A DNA stretch of 64,000 nt from Clostridiales bacterium (GCA_014799475.1 JAAVHX010000024.1:31555-95554), one strand, 5' to 3'. Shown: positions 30,418 through 40,253, numbered from the stretch's first letter. Numbers and translations: made by a program. The notes: generated by a model from the letters alone, not told the origin.

Positions 30418-31011
30418 ATGAATGTGTGGAAACGGAACGCGGTCGTGGTGGCCATCGTGCTCTTTGTGGGGGCGGCGGTATACCTGAACTGGTCGTACAG
30501 CAGAGAGGCGTCGGCCACCGACGGGACCGGCGACAACAATGGGAGCGGCAAGCTGCTGGGCCAGGCCGCCCTGGTCAACGGCAAGGAGGACGCCTCGGCC
30601 AGCGCGTCCCCCTCCGCCGACCCCAGCGCCCAACCCAGCGCCGCCGGGGAGAGCACCGGCTACTTCGCCTCTGCCCGGCTCAACCGCCAGCAGGCCCGGG
30701 ACAGCGCCCTCCAGCTTTTGCAGCAGGCGGCCGCGGACGCGGGGGCCCAGCAGGACATCATTGACGAGGCCAACGCGTCCATCCAGGCCATGGCGGCCGT
30801 CACCCTGTCAGAGGCCAAGGTGGAGAACCTGATCACCGCCAAGGGTTATGGCGACTGCATCTGTTTCATCAACGACAACAGCGCCAGCATCGTGGTGTCG
30901 TCCACGGAAAACGGCCTGAGCGGGAATGACGCCACCAAGATTATGGAGATCGTCAAGGAGGAGACCGGCCTGGCGGCGGAGAAGATCACGATCATTGAGG
31001 CGGAGCCGTAG
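30418..31011 (+). CDS. spoIIIAH: Stage III sporulation protein AH
   Basis: MNVWKRNAVVVAIVLFVGAAVYLNWSYS...ARLNRQQARDSALQLLQQ...LITAKGYGDCICFINDNSASIVV. Confidence 0.94.
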   Translation: MNVWKRNAVVVAIVLFVGAAVYLNWSYSREASATDGTGDNNGSGKLLGQAALVNGKEDASASASPSADPSAQPSAAGESTGYFASARLNRQQARDSALQLLQQAAADAGAQQDIIDEANASIQAMAAVTLSEAKVENLITAKGYGDCICFINDNSASIVVSSTENGLSGNDATKIMEIVKEETGLAAEKITIIEAEP

Positions 31012-31240
31012 AAGAAGCGCGGAGCACCCGGGAGCAGGCGGCTAAGGCCCGAAGCCGTTAGGCGGCAAAGCCGCCCCAGGCCTAAGCCGCGCAGAGCGCG
31101 GCCCACGGCGGAGTGGACGGCTTGTTAGCCCAAAGGGCTAACAAACGGCGCGCGCAGTCGTAGGGACTTAGACGCCGTCGCGGAGGGTGCGAAGCGTGAC
31201 AACGAGTGACAGCAAGCAAAATACGGGATTGTATTTTCCG
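31012..31240. repeat. Structured intergenic region with consecutive short hairpins
   Basis: GGCGGC-aaa-GCCGCC (31061-31075), CCGCGC-aga-GCGCGG (~31087-31101), TTGTTAGCCC-aaa-GGGCTAACAA (31122-31144), ACGGCG...CGCCGT, AAAATAC-gggatt-GTATTTT. Confidence 0.7.
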
Positions 31241-31289
31241 GAATTGGGTGATATAATAGCCTCAGTATCGAAAAGGAGCGTGAGGCGAC

Positions 31290-31658
31290 ATGGCCGACGG
31301 CAAAGAATATATCTCCCACGAGGGCGAATTGGGCAGCGTCAGCATTTCCGAGGAGGTGCTGGCTGTCATCGCCGCCGCCGCCGCGGTGGATGTGGAGGGC
31401 GTGAGCTGCCTGGGCAACGGAGTGGGCCGGGAGCTGTCCGACCCCGCTAACCGCAAGGCGCTGACAAAGGGCGTACGCCTGTGGGTGGAGGACGAGCGGG
31501 TGAGCGTGGATCTGCCCATCCTGGTGCGGTATGGCTACGTGGTCACCGATGTGGCCAAGGCCGTGCAGGACGCGGTGTTCAGCGCCGTGGAGAACACCAG
31601 CGGGCTGGAAGTGGCCCAGGTCAACGTCACGGTGGTGGGCGTGAGCTTCCAAAAGTGA
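31290..31658 (+). CDS. Asp23/Gls24 family envelope stress protein
   Basis: ELGSVSISEEVLAVIAAAAAVDVEGVSCLGNG...GVRLWVEDERVSVDLPILVRYGYVVTDVAKAVQDAVFSAVENTSGLEVAQVNVTVVGVSF. Confidence 0.93.
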   Translation: MADGKEYISHEGELGSVSISEEVLAVIAAAAAVDVEGVSCLGNGVGRELSDPANRKALTKGVRLWVEDERVSVDLPILVRYGYVVTDVAKAVQDAVFSAVENTSGLEVAQVNVTVVGVSFQK

Positions 31659-31672
31659 CAGATGCGTATGAA

Positions 31673-31707
31673 CGGGAGCCGGGACAGAAGTCCCGGCTCT
31701 TTTTCAC
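31673..31707 (+). terminator. Rho-independent terminator after asp23
   Basis: GAGCCGGGACagaaGTCCCGGCTCTTTTTC. Confidence 0.85.
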
Positions 31708-31868
31708 GCGGGTCCGGCGCAGAGGCTTTTCTCAAAAAAACGGGAAAAACACATTTTATCCTTGCATTTTAAAAATTAAATGGTATACTAGGGAAGTAAC
31801 TTCCTGAAAATGCGTATTAAATTTTTGAATTCGGGCAGGATAAGTCCGTGTAAAAAGGAGGGTTTCCC

Positions 31869-33110
31869 ATGCTCTGCCAATTTTGGTTTAAAAATGTCTT
31901 TTCCTACCGGGATGAGACGGTCTTTGATATGCAGGCCGCTGCCATTGAGGAGTTTTCAGACAGCCTGATCCCGCCTCCGGGAGATAAGTTTTCGTCGCTG
32001 CTCCCTGTCTCCGCCATTTTCGGCCCCAACGGCGGAGGCAAATCCAACGCGCTCAGTGCCTTGATCTATCTGCTCTCCCGGATCCTGCTCCCCATCCGGA
32101 CCAGCTCGGACTATCGCAACCCCTTTACCTCGTATGTAAGGCGGTATGAGCCATTTCTGCTGGACGATCACTCCAGGGAGAAGCCGGCGGAATTCGGGAT
32201 CGTCTTTCGGACGCGGGCGGCCCAGTACCAGTACGAGCTGTCCGTGCTGTCCGATGCGGTGGTGGCCGAGTCGATGTCCTACACCAAGACCCATGGACAG
32301 CGCCGCCGGGTCAACCTGCTGTTTGAGCGGGAGGGCGGCCGGATCAAGCTGGGGGCCGCGCTGAAGGAGGCCAACACCCAAAAGGTCAGCGAGACGATCC
32401 CTTATCTCTCCTTCCTGTCCATTAACTACAGCTTTGCGGAGATCGAGGACGCGGTGGATTGGTTCAAGCAGTGCTGCGCGGTCAACTATGCTGTCCCGGA
32501 TAGGGACCACCGCTTTTACTCGATTCTGAACGAGCCGGAAGTGAAACCGGGGCTGCTCCGTATGCTGGCTGAAATGGACATCCCCATCTCCGATTACGAG
32601 GTGGAGGAAGAGGAAGGCGAAAACGGCGAGAAAAAGCGCCGGGTCTGGACGGCCCACGTTGTGGACGGGCAGCGCTATTATCTCAGGCTGAACCGGGAGT
32701 CAGAGGGTACGATGAAGCTGCTGAGCATTCTGCCCAACGTGATCCTCTCCCTGTCCACGGGGGGACTGCTGCTGGTGGATGAGCTGGACGCCAAGCTCCA
32801 CCCCCAGCTCCTCCGATACCTGATCAAGCTGTACACCGACCCCGCGGAGAACGAGGAGCACGCCCAGCTGATCTTTACCTGCCACGATACCTCCATCATG
32901 AGAAACGACCTGCTCCGGCGGGACGAGATCTGGTTTGCCGCCCAAAACGAGAAGAGCGCCAGCAATCTGTGGAGCCTGTACGACATCCACGAGCCCGGGG
33001 GAGGCCGCGTGAAAAACACGGCGGCCTACGACCGCCAGTACCTGGCCGGGCGCTATGGGGCGGATCCTTATTTGAAGAAGATGATGGATTGGGGTGATCC
33101 GGATGCCTAA
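31869..33110 (+). CDS. AAA family ATPase, AbiLi/RloA-like (AAA15/OLD-type)
   Basis: LCQFWFKNVFSYRDETVFDMQA...SAIFGPNGGGKSNALSALIYLLS (Walker A) ... GGLLLVDELDAKLHPQLLRYLIKLY (Walker B) ... QLIFTCHDTSIM. Confidence 0.88.
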   Translation: MLCQFWFKNVFSYRDETVFDMQAAAIEEFSDSLIPPPGDKFSSLLPVSAIFGPNGGGKSNALSALIYLLSRILLPIRTSSDYRNPFTSYVRRYEPFLLDDHSREKPAEFGIVFRTRAAQYQYELSVLSDAVVAESMSYTKTHGQRRRVNLLFEREGGRIKLGAALKEANTQKVSETIPYLSFLSINYSFAEIEDAVDWFKQCCAVNYAVPDRDHRFYSILNEPEVKPGLLRMLAEMDIPISDYEVEEEEGENGEKKRRVWTAHVVDGQRYYLRLNRESEGTMKLLSILPNVILSLSTGGLLLVDELDAKLHPQLLRYLIKLYTDPAENEEHAQLIFTCHDTSIMRNDLLRRDEIWFAAQNEKSASNLWSLYDIHEPGGGRVKNTAAYDRQYLAGRYGADPYLKKMMDWGDPDA

Positions 33111-33807
33111 AAAGCCGAAGCCCCATGAGATGCGGGATCGGGACTTCCGGGTGAGGTGCGGGGCGGAGCGGGCCAGTACCCCGCGCACGGTCCTGCCCGA
33201 GCGGCACCTGTTCGTCACCGAGGGGACGAAAACGGAGCCCAACTATCTGAAGGGCCTGGTGGATGTCATCTGCCGGAATTACGGCGAGGCGGCAAGGCGG
33301 CAGTTTGAAATCAAGCCTGAGGGGGATAACACCCTGTACCTGCTACAGCGGGCGGAGGCATATCTGCAGAACGAGGGCGACGAGTACCAGCACATCTGGA
33401 TCATCTACGACAAGGACGATTTTCCCGCCTGCGATTTTGACAACACGGTGAAGCGGTGCGAAGCGCTCAGCAAGCGGTATAAAGCGGACGAGGGGCCTCA
33501 ATACCACGCTATATGGTCGAACCAGTGCGTCGAGCTGTGGTTCCTCCTGCATTTCAACTATCTGGATACCGACATCGACCGGGCCCAGTACCGCGCCATC
33601 CTCTCCGATAAGCTGGGGCGGCATTACGAGAAAAACGATAAAGAAATCCTTGACGTGCTGCTCCCCCGCACGGATCGCGCCACCCGGAACGCGAAAAAAC
33701 TGATGGAGAAGTATGACAAGGATGCCCCTCCGTCGCAAAAGGCCCCGGGCACGAATTTCTATGAGCTGGTGGAGCATCTGAGGGGTTACTTAACGCCCGC
33801 CAAATAG
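33094..33807 (+). CDS. RloB/AbiLii-like family protein
   Basis: LFVTEGTKTEPNYLKGLVDVI...YQHIWIIYDKDDFPACDFDN...WSNQCVELWFLLHFNYLDTDIDRAQYRAIL; overlaps the ATPase gene by 17 bp. Confidence 0.88.
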   Translation: MIRMPKKPKPHEMRDRDFRVRCGAERASTPRTVLPERHLFVTEGTKTEPNYLKGLVDVICRNYGEAARRQFEIKPEGDNTLYLLQRAEAYLQNEGDEYQHIWIIYDKDDFPACDFDNTVKRCEALSKRYKADEGPQYHAIWSNQCVELWFLLHFNYLDTDIDRAQYRAILSDKLGRHYEKNDKEILDVLLPRTDRATRNAKKLMEKYDKDAPPSQKAPGTNFYELVEHLRGYLTPAK

Positions 33808-33841
33808 CCGCTTTGCGGGCTATACGCAGAATAGAGGCGTA

Positions 33842-33890
33842 TCATTCCGTCCAGATGGCGATATAAGCCGTTTGGACGGAATTTTTTGTG
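33842..33890 (+). terminator. Rho-independent terminator after the rloAB-like pair
   Basis: ATTCCGTCCA ... TGGACGGAATTTTTT. Confidence 0.85.
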
Positions 33891-33903
33891 GGGTGGATTT
33901 CCT

Positions 33904-33960
33904 CTTGACAGGGCGGTCTACTTATTGTAAACTATATGCAGGCTACAAGCAGTAAACCAA
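33904..33960 (+). promoter_or_regulatory. Promoter with two BlaI-type operators
   Basis: TTGACA-N17-TAAACT; GTCTAC-TTATT-GTAAAC and GGCTAC-AAGCA-GTAAACC. Confidence 0.6.
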
Positions 33961-33980
33961 CTTGGGAAGGGGGCGCCGAC

Positions 33981-34340
33981 ATGGCGCAATATAAACTGGG
34001 CGAGGTGGAGGCCAGCTTCGCCGCGCTGATCTGGGACAACGAGCCGCTGAGTTCCAGCCGGCTGGTGGAGCTGTGCGCGGACAAGCTGGACTGGAAGAAG
34101 TCCACCACCTACACCGTCCTGCGGCGGCTGTGCCAGAAGGGCATTTTCCAGAACAAGGACGGGGTGGTGACCTCCCTGATCGGCCGGGAGGAGTTCGCCG
34201 CCCGCCAGAGCGAGGAGTTTGTGGAGCAGGCGTTTGACGGTTCCCTCCCCAAATTTTTGGCGGCCTTCGCCAGCCGCAAGAGGCTGAGCGGCGAGGAGAT
34301 CGAGCAGCTCCAGCGGCTCATCGACGAGCAGAGGAGGTGA
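33981..34340 (+). CDS. BlaI/MecI/CopY family transcriptional regulator
   Basis: MAQYKLGEVEASFAALIWDNEPLSSSRLVELCADKLDWKKSTTYTVLRRLCQKGIFQNKDGVVTSLI. Confidence 0.93.
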   Translation: MAQYKLGEVEASFAALIWDNEPLSSSRLVELCADKLDWKKSTTYTVLRRLCQKGIFQNKDGVVTSLIGREEFAARQSEEFVEQAFDGSLPKFLAAFASRKRLSGEEIEQLQRLIDEQRR

Positions 34341-34344
34341 GGGG

Positions 34345-36231
34345 ATGGGAGCCCTGTTTCTCAAGGTGCTGAGCATGAGCGCCACGGCGGCGCTTGTCAT
34401 CCTCGTGGTGCTGCTGGCCCGGCTGCCGCTGCGGAGAGCGCCCAAGGTGTTTTCCTACGCCCTGTGGACGGTGGTGCTGTTCCGGCTGCTGTGCCCCTTT
34501 GTCATTCAGACCCCCTGGAGCTTTACCCCCTCCATTCAGGTGGAGGCCGCCGGGGAAAGCCTAAATATGGTGGAAATCAACATGGAACGGGTAGAAGGGG
34601 TCATCCGGGTGGACGATCCCCCGGTGATCCACTCAGAGTCCACGCCCTCTGATGTGCCGGCAGAGCCGACGGGCGGCCCGAGCGCCCCTGGGTTCAGCGC
34701 TTGGGCCGTCGCCGGCATTGTCTGGCTGGCCGGGGTTGCCGCCCTGCTGGGATATAGCCTGATCTCCCTGCTGCTCCTGCGGCGAAAGCTGGTGGGGTCG
34801 GTTCCGCTGGAAGGGGAGAAGGATGTCCGGCTGGCCGACTACATCCCGTCCCCCTTTGTGCTGGGGCTGTTCCGGCCGAACATCTATCTGCCCTCCAACT
34901 TGCCTGAGGGGGAGCGGGACTATATCCTCCTCCACGAGCGCACCCACATCCGCCGCTTTGACCACCTGTCCCGGGCGCTGGCGTGGCTGGCGCTGGCCAT
35001 CCACTGGTTCAACCCGCTGGTGTGGCTGGCGTTCCACCTGGCGGGCAGGGACATGGAGATGTCCTGCGACGAGGCGGTGCTGCGTAAAATGGGCCGGGAC
35101 GTGCGGGCGGACTACTCCACCTCCCTGCTGCGGCTGTCCACGGGGAAGCGCCTGCCGGCGGGGCCGCTGGCCTTCGGCGATGGCGATCCCACCAGCCGCA
35201 TCAAAAATGTGCTCAGCTACAAAAAGCCCGCCCTGTGGGTGATCGTGATCGCGCTGATTGGGGTGCTGTGCGCCGGGGCGGCGCTGGCCACTGACCGGAT
35301 GGCGGCTATCCGGGATTTGGACTTCCCCGCTTTTGACCCGGACAGCGTCACGGCCGATCTGACCTTCTCCCTGGATGAGACAGATGAGGAATTGGGGCCG
35401 GTCGTCCGCATCAACGGCACTGTGGGCGACGTGACGCTGCCCCGGGGGGCGATTTGGTATTCCAATGGCCTGTGGAAGGAACAGCAGCCGGGGGGAGAGC
35501 TGTCCATGGTGTACCCCGCCTTTACCGATGGGATCGAGGGGCATGTCACCGCCTGGTGGGCGGACGAGAGCCGCAGATCGGTCACCCTGTCCACCTACAT
35601 GACGGCCGTGCTCAGCAGCTACCTCCCCACGGGTTATTGGACATTTACCGTGGATGTGGACAGCGGGACTGTGATCGAGATGACACCTATCGGCTTTACC
35701 TCAATCGAGGGGGATGAGAGCGCCGAGGTGCGCTATTATCCCACCTCCATTTCCGACGAAGAGGCGGTGAAAGCCGCCCGCGTCGCCGCCAAGCTGCTGA
35801 CCGCGGCGGAGGACTACTACAATAACGGCGCGCCGGTACAGACAGCCCCCGCCAATTCCTCCGTTTTGCCGGAGGATGACGCCTGGATGGAGGTGCGGAC
35901 GGCCACCCCCACATTGCTGGAGTGCTACATCGGGAACCAATCGGGGAAAGCGCTGCTCTTTGAAGAGGGTTACAGGCTCCAGACAGAGGTCGGCGGCGTT
36001 TGGCGGGATGTGGAAGAGGAAACCCCGATGGACTTCGTGGCAAGCGCCCGCGTCTTGGATGGAAGCGAAGGTCAGCTCCAACTCATTAGCGGCTCCTTCC
36101 CGGTGGATGTGGGCAGCCGGTACGGCGAGCTGCCCCCGGGGCATTACCGCATCCTCAAGGAGGCGCACCTGGAGCGGGAGCTGGGGCGGGAGGCCGTGAC
36201 ACTGTCCGCCGAGTTTGAGATCGAAGAATAA
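34345..36231 (+). CDS. M56 family metallopeptidase (BlaR1-like sensor)
   Basis: SPFVLGLFRPNIYLPSNLPEGERDYILLHERTHIRRFDHLSRALAWLALAIHWFNPLVWLAFHLAGRDMEMSCDEAVLR. Confidence 0.93.
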   Translation: MGALFLKVLSMSATAALVILVVLLARLPLRRAPKVFSYALWTVVLFRLLCPFVIQTPWSFTPSIQVEAAGESLNMVEINMERVEGVIRVDDPPVIHSESTPSDVPAEPTGGPSAPGFSAWAVAGIVWLAGVAALLGYSLISLLLLRRKLVGSVPLEGEKDVRLADYIPSPFVLGLFRPNIYLPSNLPEGERDYILLHERTHIRRFDHLSRALAWLALAIHWFNPLVWLAFHLAGRDMEMSCDEAVLRKMGRDVRADYSTSLLRLSTGKRLPAGPLAFGDGDPTSRIKNVLSYKKPALWVIVIALIGVLCAGAALATDRMAAIRDLDFPAFDPDSVTADLTFSLDETDEELGPVVRINGTVGDVTLPRGAIWYSNGLWKEQQPGGELSMVYPAFTDGIEGHVTAWWADESRRSVTLSTYMTAVLSSYLPTGYWTFTVDVDSGTVIEMTPIGFTSIEGDESAEVRYYPTSISDEEAVKAARVAAKLLTAAEDYYNNGAPVQTAPANSSVLPEDDAWMEVRTATPTLLECYIGNQSGKALLFEEGYRLQTEVGGVWRDVEEETPMDFVASARVLDGSEGQLQLISGSFPVDVGSRYGELPPGHYRILKEAHLERELGREAVTLSAEFEIEE

Positions 36232-36263
36232 ATCAGAGATAGTCAAAAACAATCAAAGAAGAA

Positions 36264-36300
36264 ACCCGCCCCTTGGAATAAAGAGGGGCGGGCTTCTTTA
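36264..36300 (+). terminator. Terminator after the blaR1-like gene
   Basis: AGAAACCCGCCCCTtggaataaAGAGGGGCGGGCTTCTTT. Confidence 0.7.
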
Positions 36301-36358
36301 TCTGTGGGGCCGTTTTGTGCAAATGCACCAAAATCAAGGCTGCATTTTTGTGAGCGGA

Positions 36359-36426
36359 AATGATTGAAAATGATTGACTTCGATTGAAGACTGTGGTAGG
36401 ATTCAATCAAGGAAAATCAATCGCGC
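36359..36426 (+). promoter_or_regulatory. fru promoter with repeated DeoR-type TGATTGA operator elements
   Basis: TTGACT-N17-TAGGAT overlapped by TGATTGAAAA, TGATTGACTT, CGATTGAAGA and inverted TTCAATCAA, AATCAATCG. Confidence 0.65.
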
Positions 36427-36461
36427 TCATTCAAATAAAATCAGGAAAGGAAGTTGTGACC

Positions 36462-38384
36462 ATGCGTATCACCGATCTGCTTAACGTCAATGGGATCCAG
36501 CTCCACGCCGCCCCGGCGGACAAGAGCGCCGCCATCGACCTGCTGGCCGATCTCCAGGAGAAGGCCGGCAACATCACCGACAAAGCCGCGTATAAGAAGG
36601 AGATCTGGGCCCGGGAGGAGCTGGACTCCACCGCCGTGGAGAACGGCGTGGCCGTCCCCCATGCCCGGTGCGCCGCCGTCAAGCGGGCGGGCCTGGCCGC
36701 CATGACCGTCCCCGCCGGGGTGGACTACGGCGCGGAGGACGGGGAGCCGTCCAACCTGTTTTTCATGATCGCGGCCCCGGAAGGCGGCGGCGAGGTACAT
36801 ATGGAAATGCTGTCCCACCTGATGGTGATGCTGATGGACGAGGAGTTCTGCCAAAAGCTGCTGGACGCGGAAAAGACAGAGGACTTCCTGGCCCTCATCG
36901 ACGCCCAGGAGCGGGTGAAGTTCCCGGAGGAGGCCCCGGTGGAGGAGAAGAAGCCGGACGGCTCCCTGCGGGTGCTGGCCATCACCGCCTGCCCCACCGG
37001 CATCGCCCACACCTACATGGCCGCCGAGGCCCTGGAGAAGAAGGGCCGGGAGCTGAACATCGGCGTCAAGGCGGAGACCCAGGGCTCCGGCGGCGCGAAG
37101 AATATCCTGACCCGCGAGGAGATCGCCGCCTGTGACGGCATCATCATCGCCGCCGACAAGAACGTGGATCTGGCCCGGTTTGACGGCAAGCCCCTGCTGC
37201 GGGTGCCTGTGTCCGACGGCATCAACAAGCCCCAGGAGCTGATCGAGAAGATCGTCAGAGGCCAGGCCCCCATTTACCACCACGAGGGCGGCGCCGTTGT
37301 GGAGGACGCGGGCAGCGAGAGCCTGGGCCGCCGGCTTTACAAGCACCTGATGAACGGCGTGTCCCATATGCTTCCCTTCGTCATCGGCGGCGGCATCGTC
37401 ATGGCGCTGTCCTTCCTGCTGGACGGCGGCGCGGCGGGCGCCTCCAACTTCGGCTCCTCCTGGGCCCTGCCCGCGTTCTTCAACAAGGTGGGCAACATCG
37501 CCTTCGGCTTTATGGTGCCCATTCTGGCGGCGTTCATCGCCCAGTCCATCGCCGACCGGCCCGGCCTGATGGTGGGCTTTGTGGGCGGCTCCCTGGCGGC
37601 CACCGGCGCCACCTTCGCCTACTTCGCCGACCCCACCGTGCCCATCGTCCCCGCCGGCTTCCTGGGCGGCCTGCTGGCCGGCTTTGTGGGCGGTTGGTTC
37701 ATGAAAGTGCTGCGTAAAGCCTGCGACAAGCTGCCCCAGGCCCTGGAGGGCCTGAAGCCCATCCTCATCTACCCCGTGGTGGGTCTGCTGTTCATCGGCG
37801 CGTTTATGTGCCTGGTCAACCCCGTGGTGGGCATGATCAACGACGCCCTCATCAACGGCCTGAACTCCATGGGCGGCTCCTCCGCCATCCTGCTGGGCGC
37901 TCTGGTGGCCGGGATGCAGGCCACCGACATGGGCGGCCCCATCAATAAGGCGGCCTATGTGTTCGGCACCGCCTCCATCGCCATGGTGGAGGGCGGCTTC
38001 TCCCCGGTGATGGCCGCCGTCATGGCGGGCGGCATGGTGCCCCCCATCGCCATCGCCCTGGCCACCCTCTTCTTCAAGAACCGCTTCACCGCAGAAGAGC
38101 GCAAGTCCGGCCCGGTGAACTTCATCATGGGCCTGTCCTATATCACCGAGGGCGCCATCCCCTTCGCCGCCTCCGATCCGCTCCACGTCATCCCCTCCTG
38201 TGTGGTGGGCTCGGCTGTGGCGGGCGCCCTGTCCATGGCGTTCGGCTGCGCCTCTCCGGCTCCCCACGGCGGCCTGTTCGTGTTCCCGGTCATGCACAAC
38301 CCCCTGGGCTACGCCGCCGCCATCGCCATTGGTTCCGTGGCCGGTATGCTGGTGCTGGGCTTGCTGAAAAAGAAGAAGGCGTGA
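36462..38384 (+). CDS. fruA: PTS fructose transporter subunit IIABC
   Basis: EIIA (GVAVPHARCAAVKRAGLAAM), EIIB (AITACPTGIAHTYMAAEALEKKG), EIIC (GVSHMLPFVIGGGIVMALSFLLDG). Confidence 0.95.
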   Translation: MRITDLLNVNGIQLHAAPADKSAAIDLLADLQEKAGNITDKAAYKKEIWAREELDSTAVENGVAVPHARCAAVKRAGLAAMTVPAGVDYGAEDGEPSNLFFMIAAPEGGGEVHMEMLSHLMVMLMDEEFCQKLLDAEKTEDFLALIDAQERVKFPEEAPVEEKKPDGSLRVLAITACPTGIAHTYMAAEALEKKGRELNIGVKAETQGSGGAKNILTREEIAACDGIIIAADKNVDLARFDGKPLLRVPVSDGINKPQELIEKIVRGQAPIYHHEGGAVVEDAGSESLGRRLYKHLMNGVSHMLPFVIGGGIVMALSFLLDGGAAGASNFGSSWALPAFFNKVGNIAFGFMVPILAAFIAQSIADRPGLMVGFVGGSLAATGATFAYFADPTVPIVPAGFLGGLLAGFVGGWFMKVLRKACDKLPQALEGLKPILIYPVVGLLFIGAFMCLVNPVVGMINDALINGLNSMGGSSAILLGALVAGMQATDMGGPINKAAYVFGTASIAMVEGGFSPVMAAVMAGGMVPPIAIALATLFFKNRFTAEERKSGPVNFIMGLSYITEGAIPFAASDPLHVIPSCVVGSAVAGALSMAFGCASPAPHGGLFVFPVMHNPLGYAAAIAIGSVAGMLVLGLLKKKKA

Positions 38385-38398
38385 TAAAATGAGTATGC

Positions 38399-38427
38399 GG
38401 GGGCCGTCCCCGGACGGCCCCCGCCAA
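38399..38427 (+). terminator. Hairpin after fruA (terminator or attenuator)
   Basis: GGGGGCCGTCCCCGGACGGCCCCC. Confidence 0.5.
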
Positions 38428-38453
38428 TCAAAACAAGAAGGCAGGTTTTTGCC

Positions 38454-39437
38454 ATGAGTGAGAAGAAGCAGCTTCGCTGGGCTGTGCTGGGCACCGGGGT
38501 CATCGCCAACCAAATGGCCCAGGCGCTCCGGGCCATGGGCCGCACCCTGGACGCGGTGGGCAACCGCACCTATGAAAAGGCGGAGGCTTTTGCGGAAAAA
38601 TACGGCGTGAAAAAGGTCTACCGCGACTATCACGAGATGTTCACCGACCCGGACATCGACGTCATCTATCTCACCACCCCCCACAACACCCACATGGCCT
38701 ATCTGGAGCAGGCCCTCTCCCACGGCAAGCACGTGCTGTGCGAGAAGTCCATCACCCTCAACAGCGGGGAGCTGGCGCGGGCGGCCAAGCTGGCGGAGGA
38801 ACACCATGTGGTGCTGGCCGAGGCCATGACCATCTACCATATGCCCCTGTACCGTGCGCTGCGGGAGCGGGTGGCATCGGGTGAACTGGGGCGGGTGAAC
38901 CTCATCCAGCTCAACTTCGGCAGCTTCAAGGACTACGATATGAAGAACCGTTTCTTCAACCGCAGTCTGGCGGGCGGGGCAATGCTGGACATCGGCGTGT
39001 ACGCCCTGTCGCTGGCCCGGCTGTTCCTGGCCTCCAACCCAGACCAGGTGAAGTCCTTCGTCCAAAAGGCCCCCACCGGGGTGGACGAGAGCGCCGCCAT
39101 TGCTATGACCAACCGCGAGGGCCAGCTGGTCACGGCCGCGCTGTCCCTCCACTCCAAGCAGCCCAAGCGGGCGGTCATCTCCTGCGAAAAGGGGTACATC
39201 GAAATCATGGAGTACCCCCGGGCGGACGAGGCGGTCATCGTGGACGCCGCCACAGGGGAGCGGGAGACGGTGAAGGCGGGCCGCGCCGCCAACGCCCTGG
39301 TGTACGAGCTGGAGGACATGGAGGCGGCAATCCGGGGAGAGGGCGATATGCTGCTGCCCTACACCATGGACGTGATGGAGCTGATGACCGCCCTGCGGAA
39401 TGAGTGGGGCGTAGTCTACCCGGAAGAGGAAGTTTGA
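38454..39437 (+). CDS. Gfo/Idh/MocA family oxidoreductase
   Basis: LRWAVLGTGVIANQMAQALRAMGRTLDAVGNRTYEKAEAFAEKYGVKKVYRDYHEMFTDPDIDVIYLTTPHNTHMAYLEQALSHGKHVLCEKS. Confidence 0.94.
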   Translation: MSEKKQLRWAVLGTGVIANQMAQALRAMGRTLDAVGNRTYEKAEAFAEKYGVKKVYRDYHEMFTDPDIDVIYLTTPHNTHMAYLEQALSHGKHVLCEKSITLNSGELARAAKLAEEHHVVLAEAMTIYHMPLYRALRERVASGELGRVNLIQLNFGSFKDYDMKNRFFNRSLAGGAMLDIGVYALSLARLFLASNPDQVKSFVQKAPTGVDESAAIAMTNREGQLVTAALSLHSKQPKRAVISCEKGYIEIMEYPRADEAVIVDAATGERETVKAGRAANALVYELEDMEAAIRGEGDMLLPYTMDVMELMTALRNEWGVVYPEEEV

Positions 39438-39509
39438 GCGGATCCGCTTGACCCTGCTTGTTTTTGATGATATGATGGGATCGACAAACAACAGAGAGGA
39501 GCCTGCGGT

Positions 39510-40253
39510 ATGTTGGCGGAGCTGCGGATGGAGGCCATTCTGGCGGAGCTGGAGAAGGAGCAGGCGGTGAGCGTGGCCCACCTGTGCCGGGTGACCGGCG
39601 CGTCGGAGGCCACCATCCGCCGGGATCTGAACGAGCTGGCCCGGCGGGGCAAGCTGAACAAGGTCCACGGCGGCGCCCTGCCCGTCAGGGAGGAGTTCCG
39701 CGGCGAGGAGCTGGACATGGATGTGAAGCGGGAGCTCCACACGCCGGAGAAGCAGCGCATCGCCCGGTATGCCGCCGGCCTCATCCACGACGACGACGTG
39801 GTCTATCTGGACGCGGGCTCCACCGTCATGCACATGGTGGAGCATATCCAGGCCACCCGCGCCACCTTTGTCACCAACAGCGTGGAGTGCGTCCAGCGCC
39901 TGCCCCGGCGGGGCCTGCGGGCCTATGTGCTGGGGGGCGTGCTCAAGCCGGGCACCTTGGCCATCATCGGCGGGGAGGCAATGGAGGCGCTGAAAAAGTA
40001 TAACTTTACCAAGGCGTTTCTAGGCACCAACGGCATCGCCGTCGGCCCCGGCTTCACCACCCCCGACCCGGAGGAGGCCATGGTGAAGGCCGCTGCCGCC
40101 GCCCGCGCCCGGGAGACCTGGGTGCTGGCCGATTCCAGCAAGTTCGGCACCATCACCGCCGCGTCCGTGCTGCCTCTGGACGGGGCCTGGATCGTCACCG
40201 ACCGGCTGAATGACCGCAGATATTCAGAATATACCGACATCAAGGAGGTTTGA
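39510..40253 (+). CDS. DeoR/GlpR family transcriptional regulator (probable FruR)
   Basis: MLAELRMEAILAELEKEQAVSVAHLCRVTGASEATIRRDLNELARRGKLNKVHGGALPV; adjacent to fruK. Confidence 0.93.
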   Translation: MLAELRMEAILAELEKEQAVSVAHLCRVTGASEATIRRDLNELARRGKLNKVHGGALPVREEFRGEELDMDVKRELHTPEKQRIARYAAGLIHDDDVVYLDAGSTVMHMVEHIQATRATFVTNSVECVQRLPRRGLRAYVLGGVLKPGTLAIIGGEAMEALKKYNFTKAFLGTNGIAVGPGFTTPDPEEAMVKAAAAARARETWVLADSSKFGTITAASVLPLDGAWIVTDRLNDRRYSEYTDIKEV

